From the NCBI RefSeq assembly GCF_003148885.1, contig NZ_QGHD01000001.1, positions 186,001 to 250,000 of the forward strand: DNA of 64,000 bases. Reading direction: 5' to 3'. Of this stretch, positions 9,082 to 18,684 are shown in pieces. Each line of letters opens with the position of its first letter. The first letter of the stretch is position 1. A model generated the notes under the pieces. The model was not told where the DNA came from, did no database searches, and saw nothing but the letters and a program-made list of their open reading frames with translations. Position numbers and translations under genes: made by a program. Source of the DNA: Hallerella porci. GTDB lineage: Bacteria; Fibrobacterota; Fibrobacteria; Fibrobacterales; Fibrobacteraceae.

Positions 9082-10865
9082 GGAGTTTCCTCCGACGGGG
9101 AATTTTCGGGGCGAATTTCTGCGCTAGCGGAATCGACGCTTTCGTTGAATTCTTCTTTCAATTCATTCGTTGGCGCATTTTCTGCTGCGTTTACCGAATC
9201 GCTTATTTCACTCGGAATGGAATCTGCATTTTCAAAATCGCTTTTTTCGTCGGCGCTATCGAGTACGAAGTTATCGTCTTCGGGAATTTTTTCTATCGGC
9301 GTTAAAACGAGAGTATCGTTTTGGGCGATTAAAGTGTCGGCGGATTTTTCTTGATTTTGAAATGCGTGAATTTCGTTCCATTTTTCGGTATCGATGCCGT
9401 GACTTTTCCGGAAACGATAATGATCGTAGTGTAATTTAATCGCTTGATAAAGGAGTTCGCCCATGCGCGCTGCGCCGTTTCGCGTAAAGTGAATGTAGTC
9501 GGGACCGCCGAGATTTTCTTTTACCCAAGAAATCATCGCATTGTGTCCGCCCATGACGCGATACATATCCCAATAAGCGCAGCCGTTACGCAGTGCGATT
9601 TCGCGGATTTTTTCGATGGTCATTTCGAGGCTTGGGAAACTGTTCCAACGTCCGCCGATTTTTTTGGACATGTCTGCGGGGCCGATGAAAAGAATGTCTG
9701 CATCGGGAGCGGCTTCGCGGATCGCTAAAATTTGCTTTTCCAAAATGCGTTCGACCCAATCTAAATTGGATTTGTTTACACTCGGCATTAAATTTCCGCC
9801 GTATTCCATGATGATGAGTTTGGCGTTCATCGCGCGAAGACTGCTTGCGAGAAGCGCGTTATCCATTTTGGTGAAAATCGTTCCCGAGCTTCCGCGCATG
9901 GCGACATTATCGACGGCGACGCCGGCGTTTGCATCTAGTGCGATGGTGTAAAGTTCAGCATTTCCCGAAACGGTTAAGGTCACCGATTCGGTTTCGTACT
10001 GCAAATTCCACGTGTAAAGAGAAAGGCCAGGGAAAGTTTCGACTTCGGGAAGATTCGCTTGAAATTTTTTCTTTTTTTCAACGATTTTTGGTGGAAGAGA
10101 ATCGGCGAAAATCGTATCGGAAACCGTTGCGCTATAAATCAATTTTGTTTTGAGATTGGCTTTGTTAGCGAGCAATCGAATTTTTTGAAATTTTCCAGCG
10201 TGCGGATAACCTTTTAAATGCAAACTTTTTTTGAATGTGAAAGTTGCGCTTCCGCGGAGATCGGTAACTTGGGCGAGTGGCCCATATTTATTGTGGCGCG
10301 CGTGTTCGCTCGCGGGACCAAAAATGCGGTGGCGTTCTAAGTTGCCGATGCTGTGTCCGTTGAAAACAAAGGAAGGAATGTCGGCGAGAGGCGGCACCAT
10401 TCCCGGGCCTGTTCCTTTCCAAAGTGTTTGCAAAAATTCGCGGAGAGTGGAGGTGATGCGGTCGCCTTCGAGTTGCGAATCGCCGTAATGAACAATGTGA
10501 ACGACTTCGCCCGAATCGGACGCTTCTTCGATTTCTTGAAAAAAGCGGTCAAACCATGCGATGTTTTCGTCGGGAAAATCAAAACGCGTGGAACCGTTGC
10601 GGAAAAATTCTTCGTAAAAAGCCAAAGAATCCGCGTATTCGGCGAATTCTTTCGCTCGCGTTTCTTCGAGCATTTTTTGAATTTGTTCTTCGGGATTGAC
10701 GGTTACCGAATCGACTTGCGCATTTTCACGCAATTCTTCGGTAAGCGATGGAAACCGCAAAGTATAACTACCAAAGGAAATTCCTTCGGCGGGAAAAATG
10801 AACGAAAGAAGCCCGAGTAAGAAAAAGACCGCTAAAATCGCGAGAAGAGTGCGAAAGGGCGACAT
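9078..10865 (-). CDS. Membrane-anchored SGNH/GDSL-type hydrolase or acetyltransferase, paralogue A
   Basis: The 595-residue protein begins with one N-terminal membrane segment (about 5-25), probably a signal anchor. A Glu-rich spacer follows, then the SGNH-type domain from about 120. IVHYGDSQLEGD contains Ser130, LIIMEYGGN replaces the usual block-III sequence, and PDYIHFTRNGAARMGELLY supplies the Asp-x-x-His pair. The last 90 residues are acidic and Ser/Glu-rich. It starts 9 bp after hisS, overlaps the next SGNH gene by 4 bp and probably works with the downstream MBOAT protein on a surface polymer. Confidence 0.8.
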   Translation of the reverse strand: MSPFRTLLAILAVFFLLGLLSFIFPAEGISFGSYTLRFPSLTEELRENAQVDSVTVNPEEQIQKMLEETRAKEFAEYADSLAFYEEFFRNGSTRFDFPDENIAWFDRFFQEIEEASDSGEVVHIVHYGDSQLEGDRITSTLREFLQTLWKGTGPGMVPPLADIPSFVFNGHSIGNLERHRIFGPASEHARHNKYGPLAQVTDLRGSATFTFKKSLHLKGYPHAGKFQKIRLLANKANLKTKLIYSATVSDTIFADSLPPKIVEKKKKFQANLPEVETFPGLSLYTWNLQYETESVTLTVSGNAELYTIALDANAGVAVDNVAMRGSSGTIFTKMDNALLASSLRAMNAKLIIMEYGGNLMPSVNKSNLDWVERILEKQILAIREAAPDADILFIGPADMSKKIGGRWNSFPSLEMTIEKIREIALRNGCAYWDMYRVMGGHNAMISWVKENLGGPDYIHFTRNGAARMGELLYQAIKLHYDHYRFRKSHGIDTEKWNEIHAFQNQEKSADTLIAQNDTLVLTPIEKIPEDDNFVLDSADEKSDFENADSIPSEISDSVNAAENAPTNELKEEFNESVDSASAEIRPENSPSEETP

Positions 10866-10874
10866 GCGTCCGCC

Positions 10875-12164
10875 TTATTTCGCAAGTGCCGCGATTTCGT
10901 CGAGAGTTCCTGCGCCCGATGTTCCGGTGGCGAGAATTTTATATTCAAATCCGCCGGCAGGAGCTTTATCGCCATCGACATAGACGACGACTTTTGCGCC
11001 TTGCGCATTGGCTTGTTCCATTTGCTTGCCGAGTTTTACCGGAGAAAGCGGGTGGTTGACATCGAATCCGCGGTTGCGCAGTTCACTAGCGACGGCAAAA
11101 ATTTTATCCATATCGTTGGTGAAACTGGCGACGAAAAAGTCGAGAGATTGCTTGTTCGAAGGCAAGAGCCCGCGTTCTTCGAGAAGGTTTGCGAGGACAA
11201 CGTCGCCCATGCCGAATCCGACGCCGGGAACTTTTGGTCCGCCGAGTTTTTCGGTTAAGCTATCGTATCGGCCACCGCCTGCGATGGCGCGCATCGATTT
11301 GCCTTTGTCAAAAACTTCGAAGACGATGCCTGTATAATAAGCGAGCCCGCGGACGATCGAAAGGTCGAGTGCAACGGATTTTCCTGCGCCCGAAAATTCG
11401 AGGGTTTTGAATAATTGACGAATTTCGTCGAGGGCAGCTTTTGCATTTTCGCTTTGCAATTTTTCGGCGACCGCATCAATGCTTTTGCAGTCCATCAATT
11501 CATCGAGCTTTTTCGTTTGCTCTTCGGAAAGTCCTGCGTCGGCGAGTTCTGCGTAAAAGTCGCGCTTGTCAATTTTTAAGCGGCGGTCCAAAACCGGATA
11601 AACTTTGGAAACATCGGAAACGCCGATTTCTTCGAGGTAAGCGTTGAGCAATTTACGGCTCGAAACGCCGATGTAAAAATCATCCGCCTGAAGACCGAAA
11701 TCTTTGAGCATCGACGCAATCGCCGAGAGCAAATCCGCTTCGGCATAAATGCTTTCTGTTCCGATGATGTCTAAATTCAGCTGGAAAAATTCGCGAAGAC
11801 GACCTTTTTGCGCACGTTCATAGCGGAAAAGACGCGGCATACTGAACCACTTAAACGGCTTTCTTAACGAGTTGCCTTTTTGAATGACTAAGCGGGCGAG
11901 AGTCGGCGTCATTTCGGGGCGGAGCGCAATATGGCGATCGCCTTTATCCATAAAATCGTAGAGTTGGCTTACGATTTCTTCGCCGGATTTTCCGGTGTAA
12001 AGTTCCAAATGTTCGAACATCGGACCTTCGTATTCTTCGTAGCCAAAACGGAGCGCAGCTTTGCGCCAAGTGTCGAAAATATAATTTTGAATCCGCATGG
12101 ATTCGGGGTAAAAGTCGCGCGTTCCCTTGGGAAGCGGAGGAGTCTGCATCTTAACGTTTGTCAT
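10875..12164 (-). CDS. hisS: Histidyl-tRNA synthetase
   Basis: The 429-residue class II synthetase charges tRNA-His. It shows LPKGTRDFYP near the N-terminus, motif 2 FRYERAQKGRLREFFQLNLDIIG, the histidine-specific stretch RGLAYYTGIVFEVFDKG and AIAGGGRYDSL, with a C-terminal anticodon-binding domain from about 330. Length is normal. The ATG lies 9 nt after the -10-like AATGTA/TACATT element shared with divergent surE, and no SD is seen. It is the first gene of an operon running into two SGNH proteins and an MBOAT acyltransferase. Confidence 0.95.
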   Translation of the reverse strand: MTNVKMQTPPLPKGTRDFYPESMRIQNYIFDTWRKAALRFGYEEYEGPMFEHLELYTGKSGEEIVSQLYDFMDKGDRHIALRPEMTPTLARLVIQKGNSLRKPFKWFSMPRLFRYERAQKGRLREFFQLNLDIIGTESIYAEADLLSAIASMLKDFGLQADDFYIGVSSRKLLNAYLEEIGVSDVSKVYPVLDRRLKIDKRDFYAELADAGLSEEQTKKLDELMDCKSIDAVAEKLQSENAKAALDEIRQLFKTLEFSGAGKSVALDLSIVRGLAYYTGIVFEVFDKGKSMRAIAGGGRYDSLTEKLGGPKVPGVGFGMGDVVLANLLEERGLLPSNKQSLDFFVASFTNDMDKIFAVASELRNRGFDVNHPLSPVKLGKQMEQANAQGAKVVVYVDGDKAPAGGFEYKILATGTSGAGTLDEIAALAK

Positions 12165-12173
12165 ACAGACGCA

Positions 12174-12194
12174 AATGTAGAATTTTTCTACATT
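12174..12194. promoter_or_regulatory. Symmetric divergent promoter of hisS and surE
   Basis: AATGTAGAA, then TTT, then TTCTACATT form a perfect inverted repeat. Each arm carries a TACATT hexamer reading outward, and each hexamer ends exactly 9 nt from the start codon it faces (hisS ATG at 12164, surE ATG at 12204). With a usual 6-8 nt from -10 to transcription start, both messages would have leaders of only a few bases. Confidence 0.6.
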
Positions 12195-12203
12195 GTATGC
12201 GCA

Positions 12204-12989
12204 ATGTCGGGAAATACACAGCCGAAAATTTTACTGGTAAACGATGACGGGTTTCGTAGCCCGTATTTGGAACGTTTTGCGCTTTCGCTTACGGAAGTGG
12301 CGACGGTTTATGTCGTCGCACCCGAGACCGAGCAAAGCGGAGTTTCCCATGCATTTTGCGGATTTTTGGGACATTCTCTTCGGAAAATTGCAGGCAAAGA
12401 ACCGCTAGAATTTTATGCGCTTTCCGGTTCCCCTGCAGACTGCGCCAAATTCGCCATCAAAAAATTATTCCGCGACGAAAAAATTGACTGCGTTTTTTCG
12501 GGTCCGAATAAAGGCGAAAATGCCGGCGTTTCTTCTCTTTATTCGGGAACGGTCGCCGGTGCCCGCGAAGCGGCTCTTTGGGGGATTCCTGCGATTGCGG
12601 TTTCGTTTGCGCTCAATTCCGATTTTCAAATTTCAGAGAAAATGGAAAAAGAAGCGGCGCGATTTGCCAAAACGATTTTGCAGTCGAAATTGTATGAAAA
12701 AATTCCGGCGCATACATTTTGGAATGTGAATTATCCCGACGATAAAATTCCTTTTGCGGGTTACCGCGTGGCGCGCCAGAACGTTTCCATGTTTACCGAT
12801 TATTATGTGGAAAAAGAGGGCAAGTATTTTTTAGAGGGCTATAAAGTGCCCGAAACATTTGCTGAAAAATCCGACGATCTCGTCTTGAGCCAAGGCTACG
12901 CGTCCATTACACCGATGACGGTGGATCAAACTTTGGAAAGCGACCTGACCCCGCTGGATCGAGAAATTCAAAAAGTTTTTTTAAGATAA
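12204..12989 (+). CDS. surE: 5'/3'-nucleotidase SurE
   Basis: SurE is a metal-dependent survival phosphatase acting on nucleoside monophosphates. The 261-residue protein has the metal-binding NDDG at residues 13-16, followed later by SGPNKGENAGVSSLYSGTVAGAREA, which matches the family loop. Longer in-frame reading upstream would run into hisS; ATG 12204 is chosen because the protein then begins just before the conserved ILLVNDDG strand and matches family length. The leader appears minimal. gyrA follows after 15 bp. Confidence 0.92.
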   Translation: MSGNTQPKILLVNDDGFRSPYLERFALSLTEVATVYVVAPETEQSGVSHAFCGFLGHSLRKIAGKEPLEFYALSGSPADCAKFAIKKLFRDEKIDCVFSGPNKGENAGVSSLYSGTVAGAREAALWGIPAIAVSFALNSDFQISEKMEKEAARFAKTILQSKLYEKIPAHTFWNVNYPDDKIPFAGYRVARQNVSMFTDYYVEKEGKYFLEGYKVPETFAEKSDDLVLSQGYASITPMTVDQTLESDLTPLDREIQKVFLR

Positions 12990-13004
12990 AATCGAGGAAA
13001 ATCA

Positions 13005-15722
13005 ATGGCTGATGAAATCAATAAATTGACTCCGGGAACTCATTACGAATCCCTGATCGAAAAAGATATGCAGGATTGTTACCTGCGCTATTCGATGAGC
13101 GTGATCGTAGCTCGTGCTCTTCCGGATGTGCGTGATGGTCTTAAACCGGTGCACCGCCGCGTTTTGTTTGCAATGCACAAACTCGGATTAAACGCCGACA
13201 AGCCGACGATGAAGTCTGCGCGTATCGTCGGTGAAGTCATCGGTAAATATCACCCGCATGGCGATTCGGCAGTTTACGATACTCTTGTGCGTATGGCGCA
13301 AGATTTCTCGCTCCGTTATCCGCTTGTCCGCGGTCAAGGAAACTTCGGTTCTGTCGATGGCGATAGTCCTGCAGCAATGCGTTATACCGAAGCGAAAATG
13401 ACCCGCATCGGCGAAACGATGCTCGAAGATTTGGACAAAGAAACCGTCGATATGGGAAAGAACTACGACGAAACTTTGGACGAACCACTCGTTTTGCCGT
13501 CGGCACTTCCGAATTTGCTCGTCAACGGTTCTTCGGGGATTGCAGTCGGGATGGCGACGAATATTCCGCCGCACAATTTGCGCGAAGTCACGAAAGCGAT
13601 TCACGCATACTGCGAAAATAATGACATCACCGGCGAAGAACTTTTGAATTATGTTTCGGGGCCGGATTTTCCGACGGGTGGAATTATCTGCGGCAAGACC
13701 GGCATCCGCGATGCGTATTTGACTGGCCGTGGAAAAATTCGTGTGCGCGCTCGCGTGGAAATTGAAAAAGATGCGAAGGGCCGCGAACGCTTGATCATCA
13801 GCGAAATTCCGTACATGGTGAATAAAGCGCTCTTGGTGAAAAATATCGCTGATCTTGTCCGCGATAAAAAACTCGACGGCATTAGCGATATCCGCGATGA
13901 ATCGGACCGCGAAGGCATGCGCGTCGTCGTCGATATCAAACGCGATTTCCAAGGCGACATCGTTCTCAATAATCTTTATAAATACACGCAGCTCGAAGAT
14001 ACTTTCAGCATTTACAATTTGGCGCTCGTCAATCGGACGCAGCCGACTCTTCTCCCGTTAAAGGATATGATTCGCTGCTACGTCGATCACCGCTTGGAAG
14101 TGATTCTCCGCCGCACGCAATTCGATTTGAAAAAAGCGCAAGCGAGAATGCACATTTTGGAAGCGCTCCGCATCGCGTGCAGCAACGTGGATGAAGTCGT
14201 TTCGATTATTAAAAATTCGAGCAGCACCGAAGACGCTAAGACGAATTTGAGAAATCGTTTTTCGTTTGACGATATTCAAGCGCAGGCAATTGTGGATATG
14301 CAACTCAAGCGTATTACCGGCCTCGAAATTGAAAAACTCGAAAACGAATATCAAGCACTCATCATTACGGTTCGCGATTTGGAAGATATCATCGCTCGCA
14401 AAGAACGTCGCGTTCAAATTCTTCTCGAATCCCTCGATGCGATTACCGAAAAATTCGGCGATGAACGTCGCACTTCGATTGAAGCCGCTGTGCAAGATTA
14501 CGATTCCGAAGATTTGATTCCAGAAGAAGAACAAGTGATTACGCTTAGCCGCGAAGGTTATGTAAAACGTCTTCCGATTGGAACGTTTAAAGCGCAGAAC
14601 CGCGGCGGTAAAGGTATCATCGGTGCAGGCTTAAAAGATCAGGATAATATTCAATCCATCTTTACAGCGAGCACGCACAGTTACCTTCTCGTGTTTACGA
14701 ATAAAGGTCGCGCTTACTGGACAAAGGTTTATCATTTGCCCGAAGGCACGCGTAACGGCAAAGGTCGTCCGATTGTGAATTTCGTGCAGTTGACGACTGG
14801 CGAAAAAGTTTCGGCGATTGTTCCGGTGCGTAAATTCGGCGGATACAATTGCCTCATCTTTGTGACAAAGAATGGCGTCATCAACAAAATGGATTTGAAG
14901 GTCTTCTCAAATCCGCGTCGCATCGGGGTGAACGCAATTTCTCTCGATGAAGGCGATGAATTGGTCAAAGTCATTCTCGTGGGCGTCACTGCAGAAGAAA
15001 TGGAAGCTGCCGCTCGTGGCGAAGAAATCGAAGACGATTCGAATGTTCCTGAAACCGAAGAATCGGAAAATGAAAATGGCGAAGAACCCGCAGACAGTAC
15101 TAACTTGGCGAAGGATTTGCTCATGCTCGCGACAAAGAACGGGCAAGCGATTACCTTCCCGATTTCTAGTTGCCGCACGATGGGCCGTGGCACTCACGGT
15201 GTCCGCGGAATTCGCTTAGCCGAAGGTGACGAAGTCATCGCTCTGCTTTGGCTCAAGTCCGATCGCAAGGTGTTAACGATTAGCGAAAACGGTTACGGCA
15301 AACGCTCGGAACCGGCATCGTATCGCATTACGCGTCGCGGCGGTAAAGGTGTTCGCAATTTCAACATCACCGAAAAAACGGGAAATGTTGTCTTTGTCGA
15401 TAGCGTCGCCGACGATTACGATTTGATTATCACAAGCCGTGAAGGTCAAGTGATTCGTATTCCGGTCGAAAGCATCCGCAAAACAGGACGCGTTTCTCAA
15501 GGTGTGAAGGCGATTACCCTTTCGGAAAACGATAAGGTGCAAGACGCAACCGCATTACCGAGCAGCGAAGACATCGAGCAAGAAAGCGTCGAAGGTCAAG
15601 CGACAGCAGAAATTACCGACGGCGTGAATCCGAAAGAAGCAGAAGAAAATTCGGAATCAGCAGAAAATGCTGAAACTGCAGACTCTTCTGAAGCTTCGAA
15701 TGAAAAGCCCGAAGAAAATTAA
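13005..15722 (+). CDS. gyrA: DNA gyrase subunit A
   Basis: This 905-residue subunit breaks and rejoins DNA in the gyrase A2B2 complex. The catalytic tyrosine is Tyr127 in AAMRYTEA. The quinolone-determining stretch reads [11 protein letters not shown], with Ser88 and Asp92 at the positions of E. coli Ser83 and Asp87, the susceptible-type residues. The GyrA box reads QNRGGKG, a mild variant supporting a true gyrase rather than topoisomerase IV. The C-terminal wrapping domain has an acidic insertion near residues 660-700 and ends in a Glu/Ala-rich tail. GAGGAAAA precedes the ATG, and surE lies 15 bp upstream in the same unit. Confidence 0.95.
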   Translation: MADEINKLTPGTHYESLIEKDMQDCYLRYSMSVIVARALPDVRDGLKPVHRRVLFAMHKLGLNADKPTMKSARIVGEVIGKYHPHGDSAVYDTLVRMAQDFSLRYPLVRGQGNFGSVDGDSPAAMRYTEAKMTRIGETMLEDLDKETVDMGKNYDETLDEPLVLPSALPNLLVNGSSGIAVGMATNIPPHNLREVTKAIHAYCENNDITGEELLNYVSGPDFPTGGIICGKTGIRDAYLTGRGKIRVRARVEIEKDAKGRERLIISEIPYMVNKALLVKNIADLVRDKKLDGISDIRDESDREGMRVVVDIKRDFQGDIVLNNLYKYTQLEDTFSIYNLALVNRTQPTLLPLKDMIRCYVDHRLEVILRRTQFDLKKAQARMHILEALRIACSNVDEVVSIIKNSSSTEDAKTNLRNRFSFDDIQAQAIVDMQLKRITGLEIEKLENEYQALIITVRDLEDIIARKERRVQILLESLDAITEKFGDERRTSIEAAVQDYDSEDLIPEEEQVITLSREGYVKRLPIGTFKAQNRGGKGIIGAGLKDQDNIQSIFTASTHSYLLVFTNKGRAYWTKVYHLPEGTRNGKGRPIVNFVQLTTGEKVSAIVPVRKFGGYNCLIFVTKNGVINKMDLKVFSNPRRIGVNAISLDEGDELVKVILVGVTAEEMEAAARGEEIEDDSNVPETEESENENGEEPADSTNLAKDLLMLATKNGQAITFPISSCRTMGRGTHGVRGIRLAEGDEVIALLWLKSDRKVLTISENGYGKRSEPASYRITRRGGKGVRNFNITEKTGNVVFVDSVADDYDLIITSREGQVIRIPVESIRKTGRVSQGVKAITLSENDKVQDATALPSSEDIEQESVEGQATAEITDGVNPKEAEENSESAENAETADSSEASNEKPEEN

Positions 15723-15739
15723 TCGGAAATAAAACTGCA

Positions 15740-15769
15740 AATTGCCCGCCTCCGGCGGGCAATTTTTTT
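15740..15769 (+). terminator. Intrinsic terminator after gyrA
   Basis: AATTGCCCGCC and GGCGGGCAATT form an 11-bp stem around a TCC loop, followed by a run of seven T. Confidence 0.9.
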
Positions 15770-15833
15770 GTGCAAAATATCCGCTGCATTTTTTGAAGGA
15801 AAAATTTTTCTAAATTTGCGTTACCATTTTTTT

Positions 15834-15906
15834 GCCCTCATAGCTCAAATGGATAGAGCACGCCCCTCCTAAGGGTGAGATCTACGTTCGATTCGCAGTG
15901 GGGGTA
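15834..15906 (+). tRNA. tRNA-Arg (anticodon CCU)
   Basis: The 73-nt sequence folds as a cloverleaf: acceptor GCCCTCA with TGGGGGT (two G-U type pairs), D stem GCTC/GAGC, anticodon stem CGCCC/GGGTG with loop CTCCTAA giving anticodon CCT, T loop TTCGATT and discriminator A. The 3' CCA is not encoded. The T stem CTACG/CGCAG has one A-C mismatch. A -10-like TAAATT lies at 15811-15816. The next start codon is only 13 nt past the 3' end. Confidence 0.92.
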
Positions 15907-15919
15907 CTTTTTTAATTCT

Positions 15920-17407
15920 ATGAAACGCCACTACGTTTTTTTTACCGCGATATTTTTTTTGATGCTGCTTTTGCCGGTGTCGTGGGAATTGGTTCATTCT
16001 ATTCGAACGGGAGAACCTTTTGCGCCGCTCGATTTGGTAAAAGATTTTCTTTCTCCATTTTCGCGGGAAAAGAAATTGCAAAAACAATCCTCCGAAATTC
16101 AATCGGATTTGCAAGCGCTCGTTGCAGAAATTGAAACGGAAAATGGCGAACGCTCGGATTCTTTTACAGAAATGCTTTCGGATTTAGAAACGAAAGTCCA
16201 AGATTTTAAACGCACACTTCTCGAAGTGAATTCACTTCTCCCGCTTGATTCTACGGAAGAATCGGTGCAGAAAATTTCGGTGTTTGAACGATTACTTGGC
16301 GAGTGGGAATCCGAAGAAAGCGTCCGCGATTCGCTATTTAAAATGGCGCAGGATTTGCAGAAAAATTATGCGGGAATTTCTTGGAGTCGAATTTTTGATT
16401 CGTGGATTCATCACGGATTATTCAGCGGAAAATATTTGCGGGCTTATGAAAATCGCTTGGAAAAAGAAAATACTTTTGTAAAAAAAACGCGCCCGATTTA
16501 TCAGACATTTTCGTGGAAAGTTTTGCACGATCCCGGTGAAAAAGCGGTGCTCGCCGATTCGAATTTTTTATTCTATCGGCAAGATGTCGATTTCTTAGTG
16601 AAGCCTGCACCGTGGAAAATGGACAGCTTAGAAAATCCCATCGAAGCGGTTCTTGATTTTCGCAATGAACTGGCGAAGCGCGGCGTAGAACTGTTGGTCG
16701 TCGTCGTTCCCGGAAAGCCTTCGATTTATCCAGAAATTTTAAATCCAATTCTTTATGGACTTTCGGGTTTGAATATTTCTCTTGGAAGACGATTCGTCGA
16801 TACATTGCAAACACTTAATGTGAACGTGGTGAATTTGTATCCGGTTTTACAAGCGGCAAAGCAAAAAGATCGTGCGGGCGATTTTCTGTATTTAAATACG
16901 GATACGCATTGGACGCCTCGCGGTGCAAAAATTGCTGCGAAAGCGATTGCTGAAAAAGTTCGCAAAATGCCGATTGCAAATGAACTTCCGCATGAAAATT
17001 TCACCGATTCTCTCGTCTCTGCGGATCGAACCGGCGACGTGGCGACGATGGCGGATTTGGAATATGCGTTCCCCGTGCAAACGGTGGAAGCGTATCAAAT
17101 TAAAAATGCAAAAGGCCCGCGGCAAAATGATTTTCGCAAATCGAAAATTTTGATTTTAGGCGATAGTTATTCGCGCATTTATGAAACCGATGCGCCGATG
17201 TCTGCGGGATGGATTTCGCAATTTGCTAGTGAATTGCAAACTCCGGTTGCAGCGATTGTTTCGGACGGTGGCGCAAGTACACTTGTCCGCGAAAAACTTG
17301 CCCGCAAATCGGGTGTTCTCAAAGGGAAAAAATTAGTAGTTTGGGAATTCGTGGAACGCGATTTGCGTTTTGGGGCAGAAGGCTGGAAAAAAGTGAGGTT
17401 GGAATAA
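15920..17407 (+). CDS. AlgX/AlgJ-like SGNH protein, probable polysaccharide O-acetyltransferase
   Basis: The 495-residue protein starts with a signal anchor (about 5-24), then a region with coiled-coil character (about 45-120). The catalytic domain has DTHWTPRGA with Asp328 and His330 and ILILGDSYSRIY with Ser416. This order, His/Asp before the GDS serine, is that of the AlgX/AlgJ group, which moves acetyl groups to exopolysaccharide in the periplasm. ATG 15920 is chosen because an upstream in-frame start would lie inside the tRNA. It sits 13 nt after tRNA-Arg and overlaps hemL by 1 nt (TAATG). It may supply the O-acylation activity linked to the MBOAT operon at 5798-10865. Confidence 0.8.
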   Translation: MKRHYVFFTAIFFLMLLLPVSWELVHSIRTGEPFAPLDLVKDFLSPFSREKKLQKQSSEIQSDLQALVAEIETENGERSDSFTEMLSDLETKVQDFKRTLLEVNSLLPLDSTEESVQKISVFERLLGEWESEESVRDSLFKMAQDLQKNYAGISWSRIFDSWIHHGLFSGKYLRAYENRLEKENTFVKKTRPIYQTFSWKVLHDPGEKAVLADSNFLFYRQDVDFLVKPAPWKMDSLENPIEAVLDFRNELAKRGVELLVVVVPGKPSIYPEILNPILYGLSGLNISLGRRFVDTLQTLNVNVVNLYPVLQAAKQKDRAGDFLYLNTDTHWTPRGAKIAAKAIAEKVRKMPIANELPHENFTDSLVSADRTGDVATMADLEYAFPVQTVEAYQIKNAKGPRQNDFRKSKILILGDSYSRIYETDAPMSAGWISQFASELQTPVAAIVSDGGASTLVREKLARKSGVLKGKKLVVWEFVERDLRFGAEGWKKVRLE

Positions 17408-18684
17408 TGGAAGTTTCTTGGTGGACTCGTGCTTTGAAAGTTTTGCCAGGCGGCGTGGATTCGCCGGTGCGCGCATTTGGTGGCGTGGGCGGTGAACCGA
17501 TTTTTATTCGTCGGGCAAAAGGTCCGTATCTTTATGCGGACAGTGGAAAAGAATATGTGGATTATATCGGCTCTTGGGGTCCGATGATTTTAGGACATAA
17601 TCCGCCCGAAGTCATTGAAGCGTTGCAAGAACAACTTTCTCGCGGTTTGAGCTTTGGAATGGGAACAGACATCGAAGTCGAACTAGCGGAATTGATTCTT
17701 TCCAAAGTTCCGGGAATGGAAAAAATTCGTTTGGTCAATTCGGGAACGGAAGCGACGATGAGCGCTGTGCGCGTTGCGCGCGGGGCGACGGGACGAAATA
17801 AAATCATCAAATTCCGCGGATGCTATCACGGTCACGGCGATTCGTTTTTGATTCAAGCGGGCTCGGGCGCGTTAACGCATGGAGCTCCGAGTTCTTTGGG
17901 TGTAACGCCGGGAGTTGCCGAAGATACTCTCATCGCAGATTACAATCACTTGGAACAAGTTTCTGCTTTGTTTGCTGCGCACGCTTCGGAAATCGCAGCG
18001 GTAATCGTCGAACCGATTGCGGGCAATATGGGCTGCGTACCACCGCGCCCGGGATTTTTGGAAGGGCTGCGCAAATTGTGCACAGAGAATGGAACCGTTT
18101 TAATTTTTGATGAAGTGATGACGGGATTCCGCGTCTCGGACGGCGGAGCTGCAAAGCGTTTTGGCATTGCGCCTGATATGATTACATTTGGAAAAATCGT
18201 CGGCGGAGGAATGCCGCTTGCTGCTTATGCGGGCAAGGAATCGCTTATGCGCAATGTGAGCCCACTCGGAAAAGTTTATCAAGCGGGAACTCTTTCGGGA
18301 AATCCGATGGCAGTGACTGCGGGCCTTGCGCAACTGCGGACTCTTTATCAATTAAATCCGTGGCAAGCTCTCGAAGAAAAAGGAATGAAGTTAGAAGCGG
18401 GATTAAAACGGGCAGCGGCTTCGGTAGGTTGTGCTGTACAAATTAACCGCGTCGGTGCGATGTTCACGATTTTCTTCTCGGATTTTCCGGTGAACGATAC
18501 GGAATCGGCAATGGCTTCGAATACAAAATGCTTTGCAAAATTTTTCCACGCGATGCTCGATCAAGGAATTCTTTTCCCGCCGTCGCAATTTGAAACGACA
18601 TTTTTTGGCACACAACATTCCGAAGAAATTCTCACGAAAACGGTTGCGGCAGCGCAAATCGCTTTTGAAAAGGCACGCGCATGA
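17407..18684 (+). CDS. hemL: Glutamate-1-semialdehyde 2,1-aminomutase
   Basis: HemL converts glutamate-1-semialdehyde to 5-aminolevulinate in the C5 pathway of tetrapyrrole synthesis. The 425-residue class III aminotransferase has LPGGVDSPVRAF, GSWGPMILGH, the PLP-contact stretch LIFDEVMTGFRV and Lys263 in TFGKIVGGGMP, close to Lys265 of E. coli. The start overlaps the previous stop (TAATG) and the end overlaps pmbA (ATGA), so three genes are translationally linked. It shows that heme-type cofactors can be made, relevant to the c-type cytochrome at 53212. Confidence 0.93.
   Translation: MEVSWWTRALKVLPGGVDSPVRAFGGVGGEPIFIRRAKGPYLYADSGKEYVDYIGSWGPMILGHNPPEVIEALQEQLSRGLSFGMGTDIEVELAELILSKVPGMEKIRLVNSGTEATMSAVRVARGATGRNKIIKFRGCYHGHGDSFLIQAGSGALTHGAPSSLGVTPGVAEDTLIADYNHLEQVSALFAAHASEIAAVIVEPIAGNMGCVPPRPGFLEGLRKLCTENGTVLIFDEVMTGFRVSDGGAAKRFGIAPDMITFGKIVGGGMPLAAYAGKESLMRNVSPLGKVYQAGTLSGNPMAVTAGLAQLRTLYQLNPWQALEEKGMKLEAGLKRAAASVGCAVQINRVGAMFTIFFSDFPVNDTESAMASNTKCFAKFFHAMLDQGILFPPSQFETTFFGTQHSEEILTKTVAAAQIAFEKARA

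Noticed and set aside
11931-12203. N-terminal extension of surE through hisS
   Set aside because: The extension overlaps hisS on the other strand, has no SD and encodes no SurE-like sequence. The conserved protein starts at 12204.
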